Shown here: positions 26,391-34,571 of the stretch, piece by piece
Position numbering within the stretch: position 1 is the stretch's first letter
Layout: every line of letters begins with the position of its first letter
Assembly (NCBI RefSeq): GCF_030269515.1
Contig: NZ_BSTM01000008.1
Location: 1-64,000, forward strand
Reading direction: 5' to 3'
DNA from: Actinomadura sp. NBRC 104412
GTDB taxonomy: Bacteria; Actinomycetota; Actinomycetes; Streptosporangiales; Streptosporangiaceae
Length of the DNA stretch: 64,000 bases
Notes under the pieces: model-generated
The model's input: only the letters and a program-made list of their open reading frames with translations
Told to the model about the DNA's origin: nothing
Database searches by the model: none
Translations under genes and position numbers: made by a program

Positions 26391-27686
26391 ATGCGCCTGC
26401 GCCTGCCGTCCCGCCCGCCCCGTACGCCACGCCGCCTGCTGCCCGGCGGGCGACGGCTGCCGGCCTTCGTCCACTCGATCCGGTTCCGGCTCACGGTGAT
26501 GTACTCGACGCTGCTGTTCGTCCTGACCGCGATGGTGCTCGGCGGCATCTACGCGGCGGTGGCGGCCAGCACCGAGGCCGAGCCGATCACCCAGACCTAC
26601 CGTGCCGACAAGTACTACCGTCTGCCCGACGGCACGGAGATCAAGCAGGGCGAGGTGGACGTCGTCAAGCTCCAGCAGGTGGAGCAGGCGGTCAACTACG
26701 AGACCCAGCAGGCGCTCCAGCACTACTCGCTGATCATGCTGGCGGGCCTGTTCCTGGCCAGCCTGGGCATCGGCTGGGTGCTGTCGGGACGGGCGCTCAA
26801 GCCGGTCAGGGCCATCGCCCGCACCGCCGAGGAGATCCAGGCCACCGACCTGTCCCGGCGGATCCGGCTGAGCGGGCCGAAGGACGAGCTGCGCTACCTC
26901 GCCGACACGATCGACTCGATGCTGGACCGGCTGGACGAGGCGTTCGGCGCGCAGCGGCAGCTCATCGACGACGCCTCGCACGAGCTGCGCAGCCCGCTGG
27001 CGATCATCCGGGCCAACCTGGACACCGTGCTGACCGCGCCGGACGCCGAGGACGCCGACCGCCGCCGGGCCGTCCAGGTCGTGGACCGCGCCACCACCCG
27101 GATGACGCGGCTGGTGGAGGATCTGCTGGCCACCGCGCGCCGGTCGGCCCCCGCCTTCCACGACACCGACGTGGACCTGGCGGTGGTCGCCCGCGAGGCC
27201 GCCGAGGAGTTCGACTCCCTGGCCGCCGCCCGCCGCATCGCCATTCAGCGCGACCTGAGCCGCGGCCTGCTCATCATCGGCGACCATGACGCGCTGCGCC
27301 GCGCCGTGGGCAACCTGCTGTCCAACGCGGTGCGGCTGGCGCCCGCCGGCTCGCGGATCAGGGTGGCGGCGGGCCGGTCCGGCGGCTGGCAGTGGATCGC
27401 CGTCCAGGACGAGGGGCCGGGACTGGACGCCGACGCGCAGGCCCGGGTGTTCGACCGGTTCTGGCGCGGCCAGGACGCCCGCCGTTCCCGCGACCGCCGC
27501 ACGGGGCTCGGCCTGGCCATCGTCCGGCACATCGTGGAGGCGCACGGCGGTCATGTGCGGCTGTTCTCGACCCCGGGGGTGGGCAGCACGTTCGTGCTGT
27601 GGCTTCCGGTGACCGATGGCGACGCCGCCACCCCGCAGGCCCCGCCGGGAGATGACCCGTTGCCCCGCGACGGCGGCTCGTCCTGA
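26391..27686 (+). CDS. sensor histidine kinase
   Basis: A 431-residue membrane kinase. After a basic N-terminus come two transmembrane helices (about residues 35-58 and 117-136) around an extracytoplasmic sensor of about 55 residues, then a HAMP linker (LSGRALKPVRAIARTAEEI), the phospho-acceptor DASHELRSPL and a full HATPase domain (N box NLLSNAVRLAP, G1 DEGPGLD, G2 TGLGLAIV). The frame is open from 25809 but the real ATG at 26391 sits two bases after the regulator stop. A Pro-rich tail ends the protein. It is the cognate partner of the preceding OmpR-type regulator. Confidence 0.93.
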   Translation: MRLRLPSRPPRTPRRLLPGGRRLPAFVHSIRFRLTVMYSTLLFVLTAMVLGGIYAAVAASTEAEPITQTYRADKYYRLPDGTEIKQGEVDVVKLQQVEQAVNYETQQALQHYSLIMLAGLFLASLGIGWVLSGRALKPVRAIARTAEEIQATDLSRRIRLSGPKDELRYLADTIDSMLDRLDEAFGAQRQLIDDASHELRSPLAIIRANLDTVLTAPDAEDADRRRAVQVVDRATTRMTRLVEDLLATARRSAPAFHDTDVDLAVVAREAAEEFDSLAAARRIAIQRDLSRGLLIIGDHDALRRAVGNLLSNAVRLAPAGSRIRVAAGRSGGWQWIAVQDEGPGLDADAQARVFDRFWRGQDARRSRDRRTGLGLAIVRHIVEAHGGHVRLFSTPGVGSTFVLWLPVTDGDAATPQAPPGDDPLPRDGGSS

Positions 27687-27791
27687 CTTCCGCGCCGGTG
27701 GCCTTCCGCCGAGGCCCGGACGGCTTCCGCGCGATCTCATCAGCTTCGGTTATCAGTGACGGCTTCGTGGGCTTCTGGTATCTATGACGGC

Positions 27792-28718
27792 GTGCTGCTG
27801 CGTCAGTTGGAGTACCTCGCCGCCTTGGCGCGCGAAGGCCATTTCGGCCGTGCCGCCCAGGCGTGCGACGTCTCCCAGCCCGCCCTGTCGGCGGGCATCC
27901 GGAAGCTGGAGACCGAGCTCGGAGTGCAGATCGTCCAGCGCGCGCAGCGTTTCGAGGGGTTCACCCCTGAGGGGACCGAGGTGCTGCGGTGGGCGCAGCA
28001 CGTGCTCGCCGAACGGGAAGAACTGAAGCGCACGCTCGAAAGCAGAAGGGGCGGACTGTCCGGCGTCCTGCGGATCGGCGCGATCCCCACGGCGCTGAGC
28101 GTCGCGGCGCTGCTGACCACCCCGATGCGGCGGAGGTATCCGCTCGTCCGGTTCTCGCTGCGGTCGATGTCGTCCCGGGAGATCGTGAGCGGGCTCAACG
28201 ACTTCGACATCGACGTGGGCATGACCTACGTCGACGGCGAGCCGCTCGGCCGGGTGCGCGTGGTGCCCCTCTATCGGGAGCGCTACATGTTCCTGACCGC
28301 GGACGAAGGCGAGATCGCCGGGCAGCGGTCGATCACCTGGGCGCAGGCCGCGGCGGCGCCGCTCTGCCTCCTGCCGCCGGTGATGCAGAACCGGCGGATC
28401 CTGGACGGGTACTTCGCCGAGGCCGGTGCCGTGGCCGAGCCCGTGGTCGAGGCCGACACCGTCTCGGCGATCTACGCGCATGTCGCGTCCATGCGCCTGT
28501 CGAGCGTCATCCCGCACGCCTGGCTGCACGGTCACGGCGTGCCCGACGGCGCCCGCGTGATCCCGCTGCCGCCGCCGGAGCGCACCTATCACGTCGGGCT
28601 CGTCCTGGCGGGTGGCGGACCCGAGCCGCTGCTCGCGCGGGCGCTGGTCGACATCGCCCGCCAGGTGGACCTCCCGCACGAGCTGGAGCAGGTGGCGAGC
28701 AGGATCGCGCACGGCTGA
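27792..28718 (+). CDS. LysR-type transcriptional regulator
   Basis: A 308-residue LysR protein. The winged helix-turn-helix is LRQLEYLAALAREGHFGRAA with the recognition part VSQPALSAGIRKLE, followed by a linker helix and a two-lobe effector domain (GVLRIGAIPTALS to the end). The GTG at 27792 gives the usual short N-terminus; an in-frame GTG at 27756 is possible. It lies 295 bases upstream of the oxalate/formate-type antiporter on the same strand. A CynR- or formate-responsive activator of that gene is plausible, but the ligand is unknown. Confidence 0.88.
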   Translation: MLLRQLEYLAALAREGHFGRAAQACDVSQPALSAGIRKLETELGVQIVQRAQRFEGFTPEGTEVLRWAQHVLAEREELKRTLESRRGGLSGVLRIGAIPTALSVAALLTTPMRRRYPLVRFSLRSMSSREIVSGLNDFDIDVGMTYVDGEPLGRVRVVPLYRERYMFLTADEGEIAGQRSITWAQAAAAPLCLLPPVMQNRRILDGYFAEAGAVAEPVVEADTVSAIYAHVASMRLSSVIPHAWLHGHGVPDGARVIPLPPPERTYHVGLVLAGGGPEPLLARALVDIARQVDLPHELEQVASRIAHG

Positions 28719-29013
28719 CCGGCCGTCCGCGCGACCATGTTTCCACCAGGGGAAAACGGGCTTCCACTTTCGTGGCCCTGGGGATATGAAGGCATGGGGC
28801 ACGGGACGTTCGGCGGTCGTGGGCGAGACCTGTCCGCCGGCGTGGGCCCCGCCGGCGCTCCCGGCCGGCTGTCCACCGTCCGCTCACCCCTCGGGGGGAT
28901 TGGCCTTGATCAGTGTCGCTGACGTGCTCCGGCAAGCGCCTCGCGCGGCGTCGCTCAGCCTTCGGGTCAGTTGAGACGGAGACCACCACACACCACTCAC
29001 CAGGAGGTGCACA
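28719..29013. other. intergenic region upstream of the antiporter
   Basis: 295 bases between the LysR gene and the OFA antiporter. It ends with a clear CAGGAGG ribosome site. No coding frame was convincing. LysR T-N11-A boxes may be here but I could not single one out. Confidence 0.35.
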
Positions 29014-30447
29014 GTGGCTGCGTTGACGTTTCTCGACCGGGCGCATACGGTCGCCCCGCCCGGCTACAGCAGGTGGCTGATCCCGCCGGCCGCCCTGGCC
29101 ATCCATCTTTGCATCGGGCAGGCGTACGCCACGAGCGTGTACAAGGAGCCGCTCGTCGCCCACTTCGACACCAGCCTGACCGCCATCGGAGTGATCTTCT
29201 CCATCGCCATCGTGATGCTCGGCGTGTCCGCGGCGGTCTTCGGCACCTGGGTGGACAGGGTCGGGCCGCGCAAGACGATGTTCACCTCCGCGTGCTGCTG
29301 GGCGGCGGGGTTCCTGATCGGCGCGGTGGGGATCGCGTCCGAGCAGCTCTGGCTGGTCTACCTCGGCTACGGATTCGTCGGCGGCATCGGCCTCGGCCTG
29401 GGCTACATCTCGCCGGTGTCGACGTTGATCAAGTGGTTCCCCGACCGGCCCGGCCTCGCCACCGGCATGGCCATCATGGGCTTCGGCGGCGGTGCCGCGG
29501 TCGCCGCGCCGCTGTCGCGCGAGCTGCTGTCCTTCTACGGCGGTGACGAGCCGGGCGGCGACGCGGTGATGAAGCTGTTCCTCACCCTGGGAGTGGCCTA
29601 CTTCCTGGTCATGATGCTGGGCGTGTTCACCGTCCGAGTCCCGGCGCCGGGGTGGAGGCCGCCGCATTTCGACCCGGCCAAGGTCGCGGCCAAGCCGCTG
29701 GTGACCACGGGCCACGTCGCGGCCGGCAACGCGATCAAGACGCCGCAGTTCTGGCTGCTGTGGACGGTGCTGCTGTGCAACGTCACCGCCGGCATCGGGA
29801 TCCTCGAACAGTCGGGCCCGATGATCCAGGACTTCTTCCGGGACGCGGCCACGAACACCTCGACGGTGAACGCGACCGTCGCCGCGGGCTTCGTCGGCGT
29901 CCTGTCGGTGGCCAACATGGCGGGCCGCTTCGTCTGGTCGTCCACCTCGGACTACATGGGCCGCAAGCCCACCTATGTGATGTACCTCGGCGTGGGCCTC
30001 GTCCTCTACCTGCTGCTGGCGCTGGCGGGATCGAGCTCCACCGCGCTGTTCGTCCTCATCTGCGTGGTCATCCTCTCCTACTACGGAGGCGGTTTCTCCA
30101 CGGTCCCCGCGTATCTGCGTGACCTGTTCGGCACGTACCAGGTGGGCGCCATCCACGGGCGCCTGCTCACCGCCTGGTCCACGGCCGGCATCCTCGGCCC
30201 GCTCATCGTCAACCGGGTCCTGGACGCCCAGGGCACCCCGGGAGAGCTGGTCGCGTCCGACTATCGGCCGGCGCTGTTCATCATGGTCGGCGTCCTGGCG
30301 ATCGGCTTCGTCGCGAACCTGCTCATCAAGCCCGTCTCCGAACGCTGGCACGAGGACGCGGCCGTCGTGGCGGCGGCGGAGGCCGGTCACCATCCCGCGG
30401 AGGCACCCGAGAAGGCCACCGCGGGTGACGCCCGGCAGTCGTCGTAG
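29014..30447 (+). CDS. OFA-family MFS antiporter (oxalate:formate type)
   Basis: A 477-residue twelve-helix transporter. The N-terminal half has GQAYATSVYKEPL and LGVSAAVFGTWVDRVGPRK, the OFA form of the MFS A motif, and GGIGLGLGYISPVSTLIKWF, the family-defining stretch of OxlT-like proteins. Such carriers exchange oxalate, formate or other small carboxylates. The GTG start follows AGGAGG. The stop is 52 bases before the ATG of the 52-residue small partner, and both precede a perfect hairpin terminator, so they form a two-gene operon. Substrate identity is inferred from family only. Confidence 0.88.
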   Translation: MAALTFLDRAHTVAPPGYSRWLIPPAALAIHLCIGQAYATSVYKEPLVAHFDTSLTAIGVIFSIAIVMLGVSAAVFGTWVDRVGPRKTMFTSACCWAAGFLIGAVGIASEQLWLVYLGYGFVGGIGLGLGYISPVSTLIKWFPDRPGLATGMAIMGFGGGAAVAAPLSRELLSFYGGDEPGGDAVMKLFLTLGVAYFLVMMLGVFTVRVPAPGWRPPHFDPAKVAAKPLVTTGHVAAGNAIKTPQFWLLWTVLLCNVTAGIGILEQSGPMIQDFFRDAATNTSTVNATVAAGFVGVLSVANMAGRFVWSSTSDYMGRKPTYVMYLGVGLVLYLLLALAGSSSTALFVLICVVILSYYGGGFSTVPAYLRDLFGTYQVGAIHGRLLTAWSTAGILGPLIVNRVLDAQGTPGELVASDYRPALFIMVGVLAIGFVANLLIKPVSERWHEDAAVVAAAEAGHHPAEAPEKATAGDARQSS

Positions 30448-30499
30448 GGGTCGCAGGAACGCAGGGAACAGCAAACGTAGGGACGAGGAGTAAGCACCC

Positions 30500-30658
30500 A
30501 TGACCGCACCCGCATCCGCACCGGCTCCCGGTACGGAAGAGCACGCGTCCGGCAAGTACAAGGCACAGCTCGTCATCGCCTGGACGATCGTCGGGATCCC
30601 GCTCGCGTACGGGGTCTACAACGCCGTCAAGGCCGCCCTGAAACTCTTCGGCGGCTGA
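30500..30658 (+). CDS. MFS transporter small subunit, 52 aa single-span protein
   Basis: A 52-residue protein with an acidic Pro/Ala-rich cytoplasmic N-terminus, one membrane helix (LVIAWTIVGIPLAYGVYNAV) and a short KAALKLFGG end. Proteins of this size and pattern occur right after OFA-type MFS genes in actinobacteria and are annotated as MFS small subunits, where they are thought to stabilise the carrier. The ATG at 30500 follows GAGGAG. The terminator at 30666 comes eight bases after the stop. Confidence 0.85.
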   Translation: MTAPASAPAPGTEEHASGKYKAQLVIAWTIVGIPLAYGVYNAVKAALKLFGG

Positions 30659-30665
30659 TCCGGAT

Positions 30666-30711
30666 CCAGGGTGTCGCACCCGCCGAGCGCCCGCGCGGTG
30701 CGACACCCTGG
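30666..30711 (+). terminator. strong hairpin terminator after the antiporter operon
   Basis: A perfect 15-bp stem, CCAGGGTGTCGCACC paired with GGTGCGACACCCTGG, closes a 16-base GC-rich loop. No T-tract follows, as is usual for actinobacteria. Confidence 0.85.
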
Positions 30712-30773
30712 AACCGGTCGCCTCATGTGACAGCGGGCACCGACACACACCGTTCCCGGGAAGGACCATCGCC

Positions 30774-31667
30774 ATGACGGACCGCGCCGGCGGCGTGCGG
30801 GACGCGGCCGGCGTCGTGGTCGCCGGCGGGCGCTCGACGCGGATGGGCACGCCGAAGGCGGCCCTGGAATGGCACTCCTCGACCCTCCTGCGCCGTGTGA
30901 CGGGTGTCGTCGCCCGCGCCGTCCGCGGCCCGGTGATCGTCGTGCGCGCCCCCGGTCAGGACCTTCCCGCCCTCGACCCGCGCGTGCTCGTCCGCGAGGA
31001 TCCGGAGGAGGGCGGCGGGCCCATGGTCGGGCTGGCCGTCGGCCTGGCGGCGGCGGCCGGGCACGCCGAGGTGGCGTTCGTCTGCTCCACCGACCTGCCC
31101 TTCCTGCACTCCGCCTTCGTCACCGCGGTCCTCCGTGGCTTCGACACCGCTCCCGCCCCCGATGTCGTGCTTCCCGTCGTCGGCGGCTTCCGGCAGCCGA
31201 TGGCCGCCGGTTACCGCACCGCCCTCGTGCCGCGGGTCGGGAAGCTGGTCGACGCGGGACGGGCGAAGCCGGCGCACCTGTTCGAGGAGGTCGCCGTGCG
31301 CCGGCTCGACGAGAACGCGCTGCTCGCCGACGCCCGGCTGGCGGAAGCCGACCCCGCGCTGGACTCGGTCGTCAACGTCAACACCCCCGGCGACTACCGC
31401 GCGGCGCGCGAACGCCCCGCGCCCGAGGTCGTCGTGGAACGTCACGGCGCACTCGCCACAGGGAACGGCGGCGCCGGGCCGCGACGGGTCCTGGCCGCGA
31501 CCGTGGGCGCGGCCGCTGAACGCGTCGGGCTGACCCTGGACGGGCACGTCGTGGCCGCGATCAACGGCGAGCGCGTCCACGGGGACGCGGAGTCGCCGCT
31601 GGAGGCGGGCGACATCGTGTCGTTCATTCCAGCCGTGTCGTTCAGTCCAGGGGACCTCGCCCACTAG
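30774..31667 (+). CDS. MobA-like guanylyltransferase fused to a MoaD/ThiS-like domain
   Basis: A 297-residue fusion. Residues 1 to about 205 form a MobA-type nucleotidyltransferase: VVAGGRSTRMGTPKAAL for GTP binding, CSTDLPFL with the metal-binding Asp, and FRQPMAAGYR. This domain attaches GMP to molybdopterin. Residues about 210-297 resemble a beta-grasp MoaD/ThiS protein (LDGHVVAAINGER, then SPLEAGDIVSFIPAVS). The C-terminal Gly-Gly needed for thiocarboxylation is missing; the end reads SFSPGDLAH. The domain may therefore be structural. Its location after the antiporter and the presence of a Mo enzyme at 17761 fit a formate dehydrogenase context. Confidence 0.78.
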   Translation: MTDRAGGVRDAAGVVVAGGRSTRMGTPKAALEWHSSTLLRRVTGVVARAVRGPVIVVRAPGQDLPALDPRVLVREDPEEGGGPMVGLAVGLAAAAGHAEVAFVCSTDLPFLHSAFVTAVLRGFDTAPAPDVVLPVVGGFRQPMAAGYRTALVPRVGKLVDAGRAKPAHLFEEVAVRRLDENALLADARLAEADPALDSVVNVNTPGDYRAARERPAPEVVVERHGALATGNGGAGPRRVLAATVGAAAERVGLTLDGHVVAAINGERVHGDAESPLEAGDIVSFIPAVSFSPGDLAH

Positions 31668-31706
31668 CCGAGCCGCGCTCAAGCGCCGTGCCATGGCGCC
31701 GGGATG

Positions 31707-31859
31707 TCAGAACGCCCGGCCTCCGCGACGGCGGGGACGACGGGCAGGACGGCGGCCCGCGCCGCCTCCGATCAGGCGTGACAGCACCCTGAACGGCAGC
31801 GTGACGATGCTGACGAGGGTGCCGATCACGGCCTGGAGGGCTGCTGCGATGCGGCCCAT
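31707..31859 (-). CDS. LPFR-motif microprotein, 50 aa
   Basis: A 50-residue protein too short for most gene finders. It begins MGRIAAALQAVIGTLVSI, has the LPFR motif (VTLPFRVLSRL) and ends with an Arg/Pro-rich tail. Short actinobacterial proteins with this LPFR signature exist, and their hydrophobic-amphipathic first half suggests membrane association. The ATG at 31859 is preceded by AAGGAG (on the minus strand) at ideal spacing, which supports real expression. Function unknown. Confidence 0.7.
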   Translation of the reverse strand: MGRIAAALQAVIGTLVSIVTLPFRVLSRLIGGGAGRRPARRPRRRGGRAF

Positions 31860-32009
31860 GATGTCTCAACTCCTTGGGGGTTGGGTTTGTCTTCCTTGGC
31901 GTAACCCGTACCCCCCGTGAGGTTTCTATGCATCCTCCGCGCACCTCCGCGCGGCCGTCCACGCCGTTCGGTGGACGCGTGACCGGGCTGAAGTCACGGT
32001 TTCCGGCTA

Positions 32010-32038
32010 TTGACGCGCTGACGAGCGCTTCCTTAAAG
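32010..32038 (+). promoter_or_regulatory. candidate promoter of the ABC importer operon
   Basis: TTGACG at 32010-32015 is followed after exactly 17 bases by TTAAAG at 32033-32038, about 70 bases before the ATG at 32107. A partial inverted repeat CGTTC-N9-GAACG at 32052-32070 just downstream could bind the IclR regulator encoded in the same cluster. Confidence 0.4.
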
Positions 32039-32106
32039 TTCCGTCTACGCTCGTTCCGTCCAACCGAACGACGTATCGCTCAGCCGAACAAACGAGGGTG
32101 CGATCC

Positions 32107-32541
32107 ATGGATGAAACCGGCTTCGACCGCCCAGGGGCGGCACGTGCCCTCGTCGACCGCTATCTACGGCTCTGCGAAGACCGCGAGCTGGACGAGGCGG
32201 GCGCGCTGCTCGTACAGGGCGCGCGCCTGGTGTTCCCGGGAAACCGGGTGCACGCCTCGCTCCCGGAGATGGCCGCGGCGTCGGCCACCCGTTACCGATG
32301 GGTCCGCAAGGAACGGGAGCGCTACTTCGAGGGAGCCGCGGACGGCGGGCTGACGACCGTCACCTCGCTCGGCACCCTCTACGGCGAGGACCTGGCCGGA
32401 CGGCCCTTCTCCGGCGTGCGGTACGCGGACGTGTTCGTCCTGCGCGACGGGCTGATCGTCGAACAGCACGTGTACAACGACCTCGCGCTCGCCGGCATCG
32501 CGGCATCGCCGGCGGCCGAGCAGCCCGGGACGCCCTCGTAG
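32107..32541 (+). CDS. SnoaL/NTF2-like protein
   Basis: A 144-residue protein with the cone-shaped NTF2 fold pattern: an N-terminal helix ARALVDRYLRLCEDRELDEA, a beta-hairpin region LLVQGARLVFPGNRVH and C-terminal strands GVRYADVFVLRDGLIVEQHV. SnoaL-like proteins are hydrolases, isomerases or ligand carriers; no catalytic pair is obvious here. The ATG at 32107 follows GAGGG. It is the first gene after the putative promoter and runs into the ABC transporter genes, so it may process the imported compound. Confidence 0.75.
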   Translation: MDETGFDRPGAARALVDRYLRLCEDRELDEAGALLVQGARLVFPGNRVHASLPEMAAASATRYRWVRKERERYFEGAADGGLTTVTSLGTLYGEDLAGRPFSGVRYADVFVLRDGLIVEQHVYNDLALAGIAASPAAEQPGTPS

Positions 32542-32592
32542 GGCGGAGCTCGGCGAGACCCCCTGTCAACCCATTCGATCGAGGTCCCGAAC

Positions 32593-33699
32593 ATGAAGAG
32601 CACCCTCCGTCCGAGCGTGGCGGCACTGGTCGTGTCCGCCGTCGCGCTCGCCCTCACCGCCTGCGGCGGATCGTCCGGCGGCGGTTCGGCCGACAAGGAG
32701 ATCACCGTCGCGTTCGCCGGCGCGGTCAACGCGCCGAAGGAGGACGTCGCCACCTACGCCGTGGCCAAGGATCAGGGCTTTCTCGACGCGAAGCTGAAGG
32801 TCAAGACCATCAACGCCGACGGGTCGTCGGCCGCGATCCAGGCGGTGACCTCGCGCAGCGCCGACATCACGGCGGCCGACATGGGATCCATCCTGGCCGC
32901 CAGGGAGAAGGGCGTGCCGATCAAGGCGATCGGCGGGCTCGTGCAGAACTGGCCGTGGCGGATCGCCGTCAAGCCGGACAGCCCGATCAAGACCGGGGCC
33001 GACCTCAAGGGCAAGAAGATCGGCGTGATCAGCCTCGCGTCGGGCTCGGCCCCGTACGCCCGGGCGTTCGCCAAGGACGCGGGCCTGGACGGGCAGAAGG
33101 ACATCGACCTGCTGCCGGTCGGCATCGGCACCCCGGCCGCGTCCGCGCTGAACAGCGGCAAGGTGGACGCGCTGGCCCTGTACACGGCGCCGTACGCGTC
33201 GATCGAGAACTCCGGCACCAAGCTGCGGTACCTGCCGAACGGCGCCGCCTTCCAGGGCATCCGCTCGCTCACCTTCGCCGCCCGCGAGGACACGATCAAG
33301 AAGAAGAAGGAGGAGCTGACCCTCTACCTGCGGGCCGCCTACCAGGGTCTGCTGTTCTCCTCGGTCCAGCCGGAGGGCGCCATGCGGATCGGGTTCAAGA
33401 CGTTCCCGGCGATGCTGTCCGGCCAGACGGTCGATCAGCGGCTGAAGGGCGACACCAAGGTGCTGACCAGCTTCGTCGACAGCGCCACCCCGGCCCAGGG
33501 CGAACCGGAGTCGTTCTCCAACTGGGGCGCGATCGGTGACGCCGAGTGGCAGAAGACCATGGCCTACACGCGGGCCGCGGGCCAGATCACCAAGGACATC
33601 CCGGTCTCCGAGATCTGGGACCCCAGCCTGCTCGCGGGCGCCAACCAGTTCGACGCCGCGCAGGTGATCGCCAAGGCGAAGGCGTACGCCCCGGCGTAG
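32593..33699 (+). CDS. ABC transporter substrate-binding lipoprotein (SsuA/NMT1 type)
   Basis: A 368-residue periplasmic-type binding protein. Residues 1-25 are a lipoprotein signal with the lipobox ALTAC, so it is anchored at the membrane outer face. The mature protein is a two-lobe SsuA/TauA/NMT1-like fold (SADITAADMGSILAAREKG, DLKGKKIGVISLASGS). Such proteins bind sulfonates, thiamine precursors or small aromatic acids. It is the first component of an SBP-ATPase-permease importer on one transcript. The ligand is not predictable from sequence; the neighbouring CoA transferase argues for a carboxylate. Confidence 0.9.
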   Translation: MKSTLRPSVAALVVSAVALALTACGGSSGGGSADKEITVAFAGAVNAPKEDVATYAVAKDQGFLDAKLKVKTINADGSSAAIQAVTSRSADITAADMGSILAAREKGVPIKAIGGLVQNWPWRIAVKPDSPIKTGADLKGKKIGVISLASGSAPYARAFAKDAGLDGQKDIDLLPVGIGTPAASALNSGKVDALALYTAPYASIENSGTKLRYLPNGAAFQGIRSLTFAAREDTIKKKKEELTLYLRAAYQGLLFSSVQPEGAMRIGFKTFPAMLSGQTVDQRLKGDTKVLTSFVDSATPAQGEPESFSNWGAIGDAEWQKTMAYTRAAGQITKDIPVSEIWDPSLLAGANQFDAAQVIAKAKAYAPA

Positions 33700-33734
33700 C
33701 GGCTCCCCGCCCCGGAACGTCCGAAGGAGAGTTC

Positions 33735-34571
33735 ATGGCCAGCAGAATCCTCGGCCGCCACCAGGCCACGCATGCCGCGAAGGCCCCGGAGTCCGATGAG
33801 GACTCCTGGATCGAGGTGGCCGGCCTGCAGAAGGTGTACCGGCCGCGCAGATCGGAACCGACCCACGCGTTGTCCGACATCGACTTCACCATCCGGCGTG
33901 GTGAGTTCGTCTCGATCGTCGGGCCCTCGGGGTGCGGGAAGACGACCCTGCTGAAGATCCTGGCCGGGCTGATACCGAAGACCGAGGGAACGGTGCGGGT
34001 GGCGAACCGCGACGTCACCGGCCCGCTGCCCGAAGTCGGGATGGTCTTCCAGGCGGCCACCCTGCTGCCGTGGCGCACCATCCTGCAGAACGTCATGGTC
34101 CCCGTCCAGGTGCAGCGGCTGAACGTCCGCGAGTACCGGACGCGCGCCGAGGAACTGCTGCGGATGGTCGGCCTGGAGACCTTCGCCGACAAGTATCCGC
34201 ACGAGCTGAGCGGTGGCATGCAGCAGCGCGCCGGGATCTGCCGGGCGCTCGTGCACAACCCCGCGGTGCTCCTCATGGATGAGCCGTTCGGCGCCCTGGA
34301 CGCGATGACCCGCGAGTATATGAACGTGGAGCTGCTGCGCATCTGGCGGGAGAGCGGGCAGACGATCGTGTTCGTCACGCACTCGATCTCCGAGGCGGTC
34401 TTCCTGTCCGACCGTGTCATCGTGCTCAGCCCCCGGCCCGGCCGCATCGCCGAGATCGTGGACATCGACCTCGGCCGCCCCCGCGACCTCGGCATGGTGT
34501 CCTCGGACGCCGCGGGCGTCCATGTGAAGCGAATCCGCGAGCACTTCAGCGCCATCGGCGCCATCGAATGA
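33735..34571 (+). CDS. ABC transporter ATP-binding protein (SsuB/TauB type)
   Basis: A 278-residue ATPase with Walker A GPSGCGKTT, Q-loop VFQAATLLPW, signature LSGGMQQR, Walker B LLMDEPFGALD and switch His in FVTHSISEAV. This is the SsuB/TauB subclass that serves the sulfonate/nitrate/taurine importers. GGAG precedes the ATG at 33735. Its stop overlaps the permease start by four bases (ATGA). About 40 extra residues precede the core domain. Confidence 0.93.
   Translation: MASRILGRHQATHAAKAPESDEDSWIEVAGLQKVYRPRRSEPTHALSDIDFTIRRGEFVSIVGPSGCGKTTLLKILAGLIPKTEGTVRVANRDVTGPLPEVGMVFQAATLLPWRTILQNVMVPVQVQRLNVREYRTRAEELLRMVGLETFADKYPHELSGGMQQRAGICRALVHNPAVLLMDEPFGALDAMTREYMNVELLRIWRESGQTIVFVTHSISEAVFLSDRVIVLSPRPGRIAEIVDIDLGRPRDLGMVSSDAAGVHVKRIREHFSAIGAIE

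Noticed and set aside
28507-30576. A 689-codon minus-strand open frame
   Set aside because: It runs antisense to the OFA antiporter and its neighbours; the composition is charged and repetitive.
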